Below, one piece after another: positions 9,342 through 19,561 of a stretch of 64,000 bases of DNA. The stretch covers positions 372,001 through 436,000 of the forward strand of contig CAJINV010000009.1 in assembly GCA_905178155.1 (NCBI GenBank), given 5' to 3'. Position numbers and translations under genes: made by a program. The stretch's first letter is position 1. Every line of letters starts with the position of its first letter. The stretch is from Amoebophrya sp. A120 (lineage: Eukaryota > Sar > Dinophyceae > Syndiniales > Amoebophryaceae). The notes beneath the pieces were generated by a model, which saw nothing but the letters and a program-made list of their open reading frames with translations, made no database searches and was not told where the DNA came from.

Positions 9342-12146
9342 ATGTTAAAACGAAGCAGCGACGCGACGAAGCTACGCGGTTTTTCCAGCAGCCTTGTGAG
9401 CATTTTTGCAGCTGCTTCCATCGCCACTTTTGCCGCGTCCCCGACTAGTGCATCTTTTCTAGCTGTGCACCCTCGCGCCGACGACGTTGACGACTGTCTC
9501 GGCAAACGAACAGACCCAACTGCAACAGGTTCACCGCCGGCCTGCGGTACGCAGACCGCGGCTTCCCCGCGGTTGATTGTCCGCTCTCTCTCCTCGGAAA
9601 TCCTGCTGGACCTTTCTCCATCCGAATGGCGGTCTTTGTCTGTTGCGGCTCTGGCACAGACGCTTCTGTGCGCAGAGGAACGAAGGTCCTCTCAAGGCAG
9701 AAGCAGTACCGGCTCAGCACTTCTTGCTGACGCACTTCCACGACGCTCTTTGAGGAAGGACGAGACTCCGTCATGGGTGCGGGAACGAGTGCGATTTTTG
9801 CCGGGGGACAACCTGGTTCGGGGACCGGCGTTGCCTGATCGTGACACCCGGCTGCTGCCTAGTTTGCTGGTTTTGGCGCGACAAGCCAACGACTTCTCAG
9901 ACGCTTTGAAAGCGCCTCAAAGCGACTTTGTCAGCCTGACCGCTGTCAGACAGCCGCTCCGACTGGTCGATATGATGGAAAATTTGCGGCACGGAAACCC
10001 AAACCGGCCGCGTGAGCATGGATCGGTCGCAATGGGGGAGGATGCGACCTCGAGGCCGCCTAGACCACAATCAACGATGCACTCTGTTATACCGAATGAA
10101 CGGGACGTCGACGACTTGCGATCTTTTCTCGATTCAATCGCCACCAAGTATGAAGAGGGCACCGAAACTCTTGCCGCCGAAGGAGTCACGCGTGGGATGA
10201 TTGACCTGTCTCGCGAATTGGTGATGGAATCACCCTTTGTTGTAGCGCTCTCAGCCTGGCTGGATACTTTGGTGTGGCAAATCCAGCATGTGGTTGAGGC
10301 AGAAGTTGTAGCTGAAGTAGCAGGCCGGGCGGAACGCGGTGTTGATCAGGTAGACTCAGAAACCAAAAAGCAGAGAAACCGACATGCACGAAAGGCTCTT
10401 GAGGAGCAATTTAAGCGGGACCTGAATGACGTCATCTCTACGTCGCCGGCACACGACGACCAGGCTGCAGCGACTGGTTACGGAATCCTACAAGGTTATC
10501 GTGCGCGGACATCAGACAGTGCTCTTCGCAGACTCAGGGAATGGGCCCTCTGCGAAGATAGCTCTTTGGCTCTCCAAGAGCAGGATTGGTTTTTCGAAAT
10601 TCTCGCTTCGCAGCTGATTGGCAAACTCAAACAGAAGATCCGGCGCGTCGCCGCAGCACGACGACAAATGCTCAATGGCAATGGGAGTATCGCTAGTGTC
10701 CGTGGTGTTTTTGCATCGCAGTTGGTCAAGTTAGTTCCAAGAGTGAAAGTGGCTGTTGTGGCGGACAACCGGCGATGGCTTTACGATCTCCCACCCGAGG
10801 AGTTTTCTGATTTGTCACCGTCAATGGAGCTGGCCATCACGTTCAGTGCGGTAGAGCTTGACTCTTCTGGAATTAGTGGAAGTTCTGTTGGTGGAGCTCA
10901 GCTGCTGCAGCAACATGAAGAGCGACGTGGCGCTGACAGACCACACACAGCAGGCCGGTTCTTGTTTACAACACGCACGCGTTCTGCTGAGGAGCAAGAG
11001 CAAGACCGCCTAGAGCACAGAATGGTAGGCAATCAAGGACGTCATGCGGAAGAGGAGCAAGATGACATCAACATCTTGTATGGACGGCAGGGAAATTATG
11101 CAGGATCCCTGGTACTGCAGTTTGGCCTCATGTTCGAGGCTCCCCTGCCCCCGACAAACCAGCGTGTCGATCAGTCATCTGGTAAGGGGGATGCTCAACA
11201 CAAGCAGCTGCCAGGACGACGCGCCGCAAGCGGCCCGGCACCGCACCGGCAACAACCAAAAGATCATCGCGAACAAAGCAGATCTTGCGCTTCTGTCTCC
11301 GACCAAAAAGAGGAAGCTGCGTGGTGTGAAGCAGAAGCGCCTACTTCGTCCAGTCGCTTTGATCTGGCTTTGACCAAAATGAGCATAAATCTCCCGGACA
11401 TGTCGCCGAAGAAAGTTATGGCGAAGCTTCGCAGACTGGGCGATGCCTCTGCGACGACAGGGAGCCGGGGCGAAGACTTCAGGTCCGAGCATCGTCTTGC
11501 ACAAAGAATCCAGAGCTCCCTTCAAACCGCGGGGCAGTGCTGTTTTTACTCTGCCTCTACTGCGCCGGGCACCACGAGCCTCTCTTCACGTTCCAACAGC
11601 TCCAGCTCTGCGTCGGCGTCACCTGCGCTAGGAACAGCCGACGCACGGCTGCAGGGCGATGTGCAAGAAGACGAACCTGGTGCAGTGCCACGGCCTAAGC
11701 TCGTCCAGCTCCCGTCCACCAGGGAACAAGACGAAGTTGCTGCGTTTGAAAAGGCGAACCTCCCGCGGCTTTTCGAGCACCACTCCGGGTACCTGGTGCG
11801 GGCGCCAGCGGCCAGATACATCTTGGCTGATGGAGCTACCATCGTTGACGAAGCTACCGGGCGGGTACGCGGGACGATGACAGAGGACGACCCCTTGGGA
11901 GATGAAAGTGAGTCCTCCGACGAGGCGGACACCGATACTGAGCGGATGAGGACCAGAAGTGGTCAAGATCCTCACATCGAAGTAGGTGCTGAGGACCGCG
12001 TCGACGGGGATTTGGACCAGGGAAGGAACATGGCAGAGCCGTTGCATCGTGCAGAAGAGAGACGGGTGTGGGTGAAGGAAGCAGAAAGTTGGGGGGCCAG
12101 TTGGATCTTAGAGGTTCCGGCGCGGGGACATCGATTTCCGATTTAG
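9342..12146 (+). CDS. Unrecognised large protein, probably secreted
   Basis: I do not recognise this protein (934 residues from the ATG at 9342). The frame opens upstream, but that ATG is the first. It is followed by a positively charged start (MLKRSSDATKLRG) and a hydrophobic stretch (SSSLVSIFAAASIATFAASPTSASF) that looks like a signal peptide. The middle part (about 9570-10850) is predicted mostly helical by eye, with amphipathic stretches such as the region around SAWLDTLVWQIQHVVEAEVVAEV and the Arg/Lys-rich segment LIGKLKQKIRRVAAARRQML. The C-terminal third is rich in Ser, Glu, Asp and Arg and looks disordered. No cysteine pattern, catalytic motif or transmembrane anchor after the signal peptide was seen. 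Codon use and composition resemble the neighbouring genes, so it appears native. A secreted or organellar structural protein, or an effector, is possible but unproven. Confidence 0.6.
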   Translation: MLKRSSDATKLRGFSSSLVSIFAAASIATFAASPTSASFLAVHPRADDVDDCLGKRTDPTATGSPPACGTQTAASPRLIVRSLSSEILLDLSPSEWRSLSVAALAQTLLCAEERRSSQGRSSTGSALLADALPRRSLRKDETPSWVRERVRFLPGDNLVRGPALPDRDTRLLPSLLVLARQANDFSDALKAPQSDFVSLTAVRQPLRLVDMMENLRHGNPNRPREHGSVAMGEDATSRPPRPQSTMHSVIPNERDVDDLRSFLDSIATKYEEGTETLAAEGVTRGMIDLSRELVMESPFVVALSAWLDTLVWQIQHVVEAEVVAEVAGRAERGVDQVDSETKKQRNRHARKALEEQFKRDLNDVISTSPAHDDQAAATGYGILQGYRARTSDSALRRLREWALCEDSSLALQEQDWFFEILASQLIGKLKQKIRRVAAARRQMLNGNGSIASVRGVFASQLVKLVPRVKVAVVADNRRWLYDLPPEEFSDLSPSMELAITFSAVELDSSGISGSSVGGAQLLQQHEERRGADRPHTAGRFLFTTRTRSAEEQEQDRLEHRMVGNQGRHAEEEQDDINILYGRQGNYAGSLVLQFGLMFEAPLPPTNQRVDQSSGKGDAQHKQLPGRRAASGPAPHRQQPKDHREQSRSCASVSDQKEEAAWCEAEAPTSSSRFDLALTKMSINLPDMSPKKVMAKLRRLGDASATTGSRGEDFRSEHRLAQRIQSSLQTAGQCCFYSASTAPGTTSLSSRSNSSSSASASPALGTADARLQGDVQEDEPGAVPRPKLVQLPSTREQDEVAAFEKANLPRLFEHHSGYLVRAPAARYILADGATIVDEATGRVRGTMTEDDPLGDESESSDEADTDTERMRTRSGQDPHIEVGAEDRVDGDLDQGRNMAEPLHRAEERRVWVKEAESWGASWILEVPARGHRFPI

Positions 12147-12811
12147 TAAATACGTTGACATCGATATATTCGATAAAAAACGCATATTCCCGCACTAAGT
12201 AATGTGAGCCGAAGTGATAAGAAAGCAAAAGCATCAATACTTAACATGATCCATGTATCTACAATAGTTCATCTTGCGTTGTCTCCCTGCGACAGGTCCG
12301 CCTACGCGAAGATCACAAGTCCCTCGAGTCACACGTTGCAGAACATGGTTGAAGCGGCGGTCGTCCCGTTTGACGTTTATGTAGATGATCATGATCCCCC
12401 CTACTAGTCCTAAATGCTCCTACCTCAACGGTTTCAAGTGACAAATTGGCAAGGGAATGCAATAGAGATCCTCAAGAAAATGCTGGAGGAGCGGCCTCGC
12501 TTTCCTTTGGATCGGGCGCGGGCCTAAATGAATCATGTGAGGCGGAAATAAAAAATTGTAACTGTAAGCGAAGATGTAGATGGTGACCATATTGCCTTGA
12601 TATTCACATGTTGGAAACAGGACAACGAGCGACAATTACTAGGAGTGATGATGTAGAGGAGGTGAGATGTGTTTTCCTGTTAGAGTTTTGTCAACATTAC
12701 TTTTTTGCGAATTCTATGACATGTTGATCGCCCCGGCCCCTCGGCCCCACTAAGAGAAGCGTGCCAACCGGCGGCAACTACGGGAGGTCTTTCGACGTCA
12801 ACGCTGCCGCC
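12147..12811. other. Intergenic region, no feature recognised
   Basis: This is a mixed-composition spacer. The open frames at 12204-12407 (+) and 12420-12635 (-) show no similarity or start context that would support them. The motif gccgcc directly precedes the ATG at 12812 and favours that start over the upstream in-frame GTG at 12761. Confidence 0.5.
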
Positions 12812-15800
12812 ATGAGCGCGTCTGCGATGACTGGGACGGGTTCCTATTCAGCGGCGGACCAGAAGGCGCGCGACATTTTGCGGAAGCACCACGAGGCGCA
12901 ATCATCGGCTTCTTCCTCCGGCAGGAAAATTGATCCGAGTGACGTTCTACAGACACTGCAGCTGCTCCCTTTCCCCCGCAACACGGAGCGGGTGTCCGTG
13001 CGGCCCGAAGGCAAGGACTTCGTCCTCTCCATCAATGTGGGACTGACTACGCTTCGGGGCAAGTTCCCAGTGTTGTCGCAAACGGCGCGGAAGTGTCCGC
13101 ACGTCGCGCAGCTGCTCGCAGAGTTCTGTCCCAGCGCTCCGTTTGGCAGATGCATAGCGGATGATGCTGGTTGTATTCTACCTGACGAGTCAACACCCAC
13201 AGATGCGGTCGCGGTGGGCCATGATGCCACGCCTGCTGCAGCGGAAGATGCTGGGCGGGACACCAAAAATCGGTTCACTTTCACATCCATCACCGTGAAC
13301 AAGAACTACGCCGCAAACGCGCACCGGGACGCCAACCACTACCGGGGAAACGCACGCATCATCGCGGTAGGCGATTTTACCGGAGGTGAGCTCTTCGTCA
13401 CGGATTTCGACAAACGAATCGACATTCGCAATGCCTGGCATGACTTTGACGCGCGCGAGTTGCACGGGACGTTTCCCTTTGATGGGGAAAGGTTCTCCGT
13501 GGTGTACTTCGTTCACACTGCCTCTGTGCCAAAGTTGCTGGGGCAACATCTTCCCTTCAAAGCAGGAGGTATCAGACTGGAGCCTGCGGGTGAAAACGAG
13601 GCGTACGATCGGGAGCTAGAGTCACTGAAGAAGCATTTCGTTGAGGAGTTGCATATGCCGTGGCCAGATTTTCAAACCGATTTTCCGCCAAGTAACTCAT
13701 TGCAGGCAAGTATTGCGGCCTTCGGAGATCGAGGCGTGCCAAGCACGACCAAAGTGGCAAGTGGGCATAGGACAACGATTTTTGACGTTCCAAGCTCCGC
13801 TTGTGCTAGGTCGCAACGTGGGCGGCCCATCGCAGCCATCATTCTGACGAAAAATCAGGCTCCTGGTGCTGCACAATATGCCCCACTTGTGCCGCTCGCC
13901 TGTCAAGCCCTTGGGGCAGTTTTCAAAGTGAAGTGCCGCGAGAGCAATGCGTGGAGCCGCTTGGGGACAAAAACAGGAAGACATCCGGTGCCTGTGGTAT
14001 TTCTCGATCAGCAAAGCATGGTTTCGTTTGCCAAAAGGATGGAGCTATCGTGCGAGGTGTGGGAAGAGATAGAAATAGATGCTGATCTCGAAAGAAAAAG
14101 CGAACGTGCTGCCGCGGCACTTTCGGAAGCGCAGAAAGAAGGAGACGAAATCAGGGGTGATCAGAGGACCACGGGAAAAGAACGGCACCGAACGCTAGCC
14201 CGCGGGCTCGTTTGCATATCTGACGACTCGGACTGTTATGGTCACAGCTTGTCGAAGAAGCAGAGAACCGCGGATCTGCCACCACTCGTTCGGCACAGGT
14301 TTGGAATCGACTTGGAAAAATCTGCTACCGACTTGTCGCCGAGCTTGCACCGAAAGTTGAAAAAAGAAAGCTCCAGGACGATTTCATCTTGCACCCCCTC
14401 GACCACAGATGACGACGAGACGAGCGAGACCAACACCAAACCGGAGCTCGGCGGTCGCGGAAGGGCTGAATTTGCCGCACATGAGCCGACCTCAGAAATA
14501 GAAGAAGAAGATTGCAAGCCGAATCGAGTAAGGCCGCCTGCGCTTGCCCCACAGCTCGGTGTTTGGTTTCCCTTCTCAGGAACACCTCGCGCTCCCCTGG
14601 AGCGTCGTGTTTCCTCTACGCAAGCGTCAAACCTCCCCCACGAATCGTGTTGGCAGCTTTTGCAACTCGTGGAGCCCCCGTGCTTTTCGTCGAGGGAAAG
14701 CAACCGGAGTCTTGCAGATCGCGCACTTATGAGTAGATCCTGTTCCACACCAGCGCGGCGAGGCTCGACTCGTCGCGCCCCACTGCCGGAACCACTGGCA
14801 CGCCTCATGCTGAACGCAGCCAAGGTGTTGCCCACAAGCATGGTTTTGGATCCTTGCGCAGGCGAGGGCACTATTGGGCGACTGGTTGCCGGCGGTTGTC
14901 TTGGGAATTGCTTCTCCGCGGATGTTGTCTCAGACGGGGCAAAATATGCATCTTCGGCTTCATCATCTGCGGTACTAGCGGAAGAAACCCGCGGTCCTTG
15001 CGAATTTGTGACCGCCAACCTGTTCGCCGCGCCGTTCCGACTTGTCGGCCAGTACGACGCTGTAGTCTGTGACCCGCCGTTCGGACGCCGAGAACCCGTG
15101 GTAACTCTCGCACATGGAGGGGCTTCCGCTGCCGGCACAAACCCCAATCCTTCGCCCGCGGTTCTTGGCATCTATGATAATGCCTTTCTGCCGGAGCTTT
15201 TTCGACTCTCCGCACGTGCGCTGAAGCTTCGAGGCAGATTGGTTTTTCTCTATCCGCATTACCCGAAAAGTGAGGAGAAGGACAAGGACGAGACATCCCG
15301 AGGAACTAGCTGGACACCCGAAGACATGCTCGCTTTGGGCAACGCAGCCATAAAAGAAGACAAACATCAGAGCGCCGGCGTCGAAGATCCTCGAACAGAG
15401 GACAGCGCTAACTGCAGATGGCACCTGGTCGGCACCGCCGAGCAGGAGTGGGCGAAAAGCTCGGGGCACGTCATGGTGCGAAGACTGGTAGTGCTGGAAA
15501 AGCAACTCGAGAAGCGAGACGAGCGCAGCCGGCGCACAAAGGCGACGAACAGAATTGTTGAGCGTTCTGATGAACCGTGCGCTGCCACACCGGCCTCCGA
15601 GTCTTCGTGGTCCCAGCGGCTGCTGCACGACATAGCAGCACCCCACTCTGAAGTTGACAGCAACCCAGCTGCATCGTTTCTTCTTGACGCAGCGACGGAG
15701 CGCCGCATCCGCCTGGCCGTCGAGGATCAATTGCAAAAGCAAGAGGCGCGCGGGCCGCGGAAGGTGTTTCAGGGTTTGAAGGTCACGCCCGAGCCCCAGC

Positions 15801-17044
15801 CCCGCGTCAGCATTCCCGACTTTCTGCGGGAGGAGCGAACGCTGTGCCTCAAGGAGAAAACGGTGGAAACGATCGCACAGGTGTTGCTTCGCGAGGTACA
15901 GGACGTAGTTCTGGGGCCTGTTGCTGCTGCCGCCTACCGTGTCGCAAAACCCGATACCAGCATCGAAGCCGGTTTTCGTGATGTGTTTTTCCCGCGCGCT
16001 GCTGGCCGAGGGACGGCACGACCCTCAGCTCCGAATTGGGACCACCTGAAGCCGGGCCGCATTCAAAGTTTGATTCGTCGATGTCCGGAGTTCTGTGCAC
16101 GCTATAAGGCACTTATCGCCGAGGAGGTCGGGCCAAAGCTGTTGCAGGACGCTTTGGGGAAAAACCCGCATTTGGGAGATCTTCGCGGGGAAAACGAAAC
16201 GCAGAAGCTGGTGCTGCTGTACCAGTTTCCGCCTACCCTGCGCGTGAAGCAGGCCCTCCCCGCAAGCCTTTCCTCAAGCTCGGAGGCAGCAGGCGCTGCT
16301 AGTGCTACTGCGACGGCTGAGAAAAACCAGCAGGGGAACACCGTAACGACCGATGGTGGAAACGCAGTTGCCGGCACGGCCCTCCAAACCCAAACGCCTT
16401 GCTCCATTGCTCAAGTTCACGCGGACGACATATACGGGCATCAACCGGGAGAAATCAACTTCTGGGTACCGCTGGTGCCAATTGGTCATGTGTTACAACA
16501 AGAGCCGGAGGAGAATAATGTCATGACCTCTCAACCACAACCAATCGCGGATGAGGACACTGCAAGTTGTGCCAGCAGTTCAGCTAATGTGGGAGGACCC
16601 CGCCCCGCAACAGAGCCTGTTCTGATGAACACGCTGTGGTCCGAAAGCGTTCCGAACAAGGCGGACTGGCACCCGTTCGCACCGCTGCGAGTGGGCGAGT
16701 ACAAGCGATTTTGGGGCAGCAAGGTCCGCCACTTTGCCTGTACGAGCACCGCAGTAACGGTGGCAGCTGCTACTGTGTCAGGTTTCACCAGCACTGGAGA
16801 AGCAACGGGATCCAGTGGAACAACCGCCAAAGTGGCTACATGTGCGGAAGAAAACGAGATAAAAACCCGGGTGAGTCTCGATTTCCGCTTGTGTCTACAA
16901 GAGCAATTCGACGAAGAGTGGGAGCTCCCCGGAGTCGTCTACAGCCATGAAAGAAGAGAGATGGAATTCGAATTTCACGCCGGTAGGGCGACTGCTGTTC
17001 TTCGTGATACTGAGACAACTCCTGTGCTCCCAGACAGCACATAG
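12812..17044 (+). CDS. Three-domain fusion: 2OG-Fe(II) oxygenase-like, Trm11-like methyltransferase, StrG-like 2OG oxygenase
   Basis: Three enzyme modules are read in one uninterrupted frame of 1,410 residues from the ATG at 12812. First (about residues 60-260) is a 2OG-Fe(II) oxygenase-like domain: VNKNYAANAHRDANHYRG gives the HxD pair (His171, codon 13322), then VGDFTGGELFVTD, and HGTFPFDGERFSVVYF supplies the distal His and Arg. Second (about 650-900) is a class I methyltransferase: LARLMLNAAKVLPTSMVLDPCAGEGTIG (SAM-binding loop near codon 14849) and VVCDPPFGRR (catalytic motif IV near 15062), as in Trm11-type tRNA guanine-N2 methyltransferases. Third (about 980-1390): TLRVKQ, then VHADDIYGHQPGEINFWVPL (HxD, His1203, codon 16418), NTLWSES, KVRHFA and TRVSLDFRL, as in StrG-like 2OG oxygenases. 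Disordered linkers separate the modules. No THUMP domain was seen. RNA or nucleoside modification is a reasonable guess; ALKBH8 is a precedent for joining an oxygenase to a tRNA methyltransferase, with different families. The substrate is unknown. Confidence 0.78.
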   Translation: MSASAMTGTGSYSAADQKARDILRKHHEAQSSASSSGRKIDPSDVLQTLQLLPFPRNTERVSVRPEGKDFVLSINVGLTTLRGKFPVLSQTARKCPHVAQLLAEFCPSAPFGRCIADDAGCILPDESTPTDAVAVGHDATPAAAEDAGRDTKNRFTFTSITVNKNYAANAHRDANHYRGNARIIAVGDFTGGELFVTDFDKRIDIRNAWHDFDARELHGTFPFDGERFSVVYFVHTASVPKLLGQHLPFKAGGIRLEPAGENEAYDRELESLKKHFVEELHMPWPDFQTDFPPSNSLQASIAAFGDRGVPSTTKVASGHRTTIFDVPSSACARSQRGRPIAAIILTKNQAPGAAQYAPLVPLACQALGAVFKVKCRESNAWSRLGTKTGRHPVPVVFLDQQSMVSFAKRMELSCEVWEEIEIDADLERKSERAAAALSEAQKEGDEIRGDQRTTGKERHRTLARGLVCISDDSDCYGHSLSKKQRTADLPPLVRHRFGIDLEKSATDLSPSLHRKLKKESSRTISSCTPSTTDDDETSETNTKPELGGRGRAEFAAHEPTSEIEEEDCKPNRVRPPALAPQLGVWFPFSGTPRAPLERRVSSTQASNLPHESCWQLLQLVEPPCFSSRESNRSLADRALMSRSCSTPARRGSTRRAPLPEPLARLMLNAAKVLPTSMVLDPCAGEGTIGRLVAGGCLGNCFSADVVSDGAKYASSASSSAVLAEETRGPCEFVTANLFAAPFRLVGQYDAVVCDPPFGRREPVVTLAHGGASAAGTNPNPSPAVLGIYDNAFLPELFRLSARALKLRGRLVFLYPHYPKSEEKDKDETSRGTSWTPEDMLALGNAAIKEDKHQSAGVEDPRTEDSANCRWHLVGTAEQEWAKSSGHVMVRRLVVLEKQLEKRDERSRRTKATNRIVERSDEPCAATPASESSWSQRLLHDIAAPHSEVDSNPAASFLLDAATERRIRLAVEDQLQKQEARGPRKVFQGLKVTPEPQPRVSIPDFLREERTLCLKEKTVETIAQVLLREVQDVVLGPVAAAAYRVAKPDTSIEAGFRDVFFPRAAGRGTARPSAPNWDHLKPGRIQSLIRRCPEFCARYKALIAEEVGPKLLQDALGKNPHLGDLRGENETQKLVLLYQFPPTLRVKQALPASLSSSSEAAGAASATATAEKNQQGNTVTTDGGNAVAGTALQTQTPCSIAQVHADDIYGHQPGEINFWVPLVPIGHVLQQEPEENNVMTSQPQPIADEDTASCASSSANVGGPRPATEPVLMNTLWSESVPNKADWHPFAPLRVGEYKRFWGSKVRHFACTSTAVTVAAATVSGFTSTGEATGSSGTTAKVATCAEENEIKTRVSLDFRLCLQEQFDEEWELPGVVYSHERREMEFEFHAGRATAVLRDTETTPVLPDST

Positions 17045-17588
17045 GAAAAAAAAAAAGATGCGAACATCTACATTTTCTCAACAGCGACGCAAATACACAA
17101 AGGACAAAGTAAGGAGAAGATGTAGTGCAAAGTAGCGCCTTGATTTGAATTTGTTCGTGAACAAAGTGAACCTTATAACGTTTGTTGAGTTCTTTCGCTC
17201 CACATCGGTCAGGAAAAGGCGCCGGCGCACTTCGTTTTTGTGGTCTATTCCTATTCGTCTAGGTGTACCTACCGACATCGTGATCGTGGCTTGGGACCCT
17301 TTCGTTGTCGCAAACTAATTCATTGGTCTCAGCATTTTCGTATTCGTTGCGGTGAATCGCATTCGAAATGATAGTCTGTCAATCGTCCTCACTCTCGACG
17401 CTCGTGTAAGTAGTCTAAACAGGAATCGGAAATGTTTTTTTTTAGAATGAAAATGCAATGTGAATGTCGACTTGGTCCTCCAACAGATGTACTAGCTAGC
17501 ACTACGGTCTGGGGCAACCATGCCTATTGAAAGTAGTCACTAGAACAATCGCTATCTGCTGTACTAAGAGACGTGTGTTATCAACAAC
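17045..17588. other. Intergenic region with one short palindrome
   Basis: No gene is supported. A short inverted repeat, TTTGTTC-GT-GAACAAA, lies at 17150-17165, about 105 bases after the preceding stop. Otherwise I see only mixed-composition spacer. Confidence 0.5.
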
Positions 17589-18788
17589 ATGAGGTCTATT
17601 TTGGCAGGCTTCCTAGCCAGTGCGACTGCTGTTTCCACAACGGTCTCCAGCGCGAAGGGGGTTAACAGCGAGAATTCACACAGTATCACGGGGACAGCCG
17701 ATGCCGGGGTTGTTTCTGCTGACGAATCGTCGCAAGCGTCAACCGCCGCTGAAGGGGAGAGCAGGTATAGTAGGCTCTAGCAGCCGCTCCCGCTTGCTGC
17801 AACTTTCGATGATTTCCGTTTTAGCCAAAAAGATAGCTATCAAGAGGCGAATACGATTGCTCTCACGCAAGTTGTCATCAGTTCAAGCCCTCGAAATAAA
17901 GCACGATATTAAATGAGCAGGACTACATGCAAATTCTACATCAGCTTTCTTCACCGTGTCCTGTCGGAGTGGGTCCCGCCGTGGGTCTCCAATCCCAACG
18001 TTCCAAACCCGAGCCAATTGAAGCGCAGCAAAGCTCAGCAGCTGCAGCTCACGATGCTCAAAGTGGATTCCGATTCCCCGGATTCGCAGCACCCCGGGTC
18101 ACCTGTCTCGGGTGTCCCTCCGATGCCCGATGCGAACGCGCTCCCGTACGACCACGTTGACGTCCTGCAGCAAACAGGGCAGCAGCACCGGGATAATGCC
18201 GAGCAGGGGAATAAAGTGGACCTGCCGCAAATTTCACTTTCGGCTTCCTCGCCCACGTCGTCGGGCACGTCCCCTCAGATGTTGCCCACGACTGTGAACG
18301 TGACGCTCGACTACCTCCGCGAACAGTACGAAATCGAAGCGGAGAGTCGTTTGCACGGGGTCAAGCACAACTTCGAAGTGCCGTTACTTGCCTCGGACGA
18401 CGACGTGCGGAGCGCGGCCGTTGCCACCGAGGCCGGGGCCGGGTTGTTGGCGGCCACGAAATCTGCCAGTGACGACAATTTCTCGAACACCTACAACCTG
18501 TTGGACTACGACAAAGTGCTGGCCTTCCTCTCCCTGAAGTCGTTCGAAGACTTCGCGGCGCTGTTCTTCTACCTCGCCGCCGCTTTCACCCTGTACTACT
18601 GGTGCTGGTACCGCGGAAAATCCGCAGGAACCGGCTCCGGAGCTGCGACGGTGATGGGGGGCATGATGAGCACAAACAAGAAGCAACTGCAGATGACGAA
18701 CCGCAAGCTGTTCCGGGGGGAGCCGGAAGATCTTGACTCGGTGAAAATCAAGAAGTACGCAAACGACGACTTCGACGACGATTTGTAA
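17589..18788 (+). CDS. Small single-pass membrane protein with signal peptide, two exons
   Basis: The family is not recognised. I join exons 17589-17764 and 17945-18788 by a 180-base GT...AG intron (GTATAG...CATCAG), giving 339 residues in frame. The first exon supplies a signal peptide (MRSILAGFLASATAVSTTVSSA) and a Ser/Thr/Glu-rich stretch. The second encodes a mainly polar region with Ser/Pro/Gln-rich segments. One strong hydrophobic segment follows (FAALFFYLAAAFTLYYWCWY, near 18555-18612), then a short basic and acidic tail ending NDDFDDDL. This suggests a type I membrane protein with a large luminal or external part and a cytosolic tail of about 60 residues. Without the join the second exon would lack a signal peptide (alternative start ATG 17913). 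The intron shows no inverted terminal repeats, unlike the introners. Confidence 0.6.
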
Positions 18789-19561
18789 ATGTGGTGAAGT
18801 TCTTGTTTGATTTTCCCGCAGTAGGGACGGAGCGCGATGAGAGACGGGTCGTGCGCGTGCCGGCAGCGCTTTCTGAAGTGAGTTGAAGACTCGTTTTTCT
18901 TACCATGCGATAAAGGTATGTAAACAGACAGTAGCACGCAGAGTGAGAGTCAGAGTCAGAGTATTGAAGAAGCCAAAGCACCTGTAGTTTCATTTTCATC
19001 TAGAATTGTTCCTACCACTTAGCTTTATTTTCATTTTGGAGAATTTTTTGTACAATAAAAACACTTGTTGCTACTTTGCAATTGCATCTCTTCTTGTCAT
19101 CTCTCAACGTCTTTAAGAATGTATTTTTGCTTTCTCGGATTGGTGATGTTAGAGTTAGTCTAAATTGTTTTTGTCAATGTACAATTTGTTTGCGGCACCT
19201 TTGCCTAACGTTCGACGTCAAAATAAAAGGTAGTCGTTGTCGTAGCACAGCCCAGCGCTCAGTAGTGGCAGCTACTTATCGACGTTTTCTCGATTCCACG
19301 ACTACAGACGCAAAAGGGCTTTGTGTTTTGCTTCGTTCCGGTGTTTTTTTCTTGTGTGTTGGCTACAGTGTCAAATAAGACCACTGCATGGCCACACAAC
19401 TGCGTCAGATTATTTCACTTTCTTCGTGCTTATGACGTCAGTTTTCAATCTTTTCCTGTGCACTTCCTTGCCGTGCACAACCTCTGGTAGTTTTGCTGTG
19501 ATGAAGTTTTCTCGTCGCATATTTTCGGACTTATTATATTACAACCCAGATAGAAAAGTCG
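18789..19561. other. Intergenic region, no feature recognised
   Basis: No supported gene was found. A minor GAGTCA-type tandem tract lies at about 18943-18961. The open frames at 19076-19378 and 19321-19731 are unsupported, and the second overlaps the next gene in another frame. Confidence 0.5.

Noticed and set aside
14242-15171. 309-codon minus-strand open frame
   Set aside because: It is a shadow of the methyltransferase region of the fusion gene; its translation is low-complexity and motif-free.
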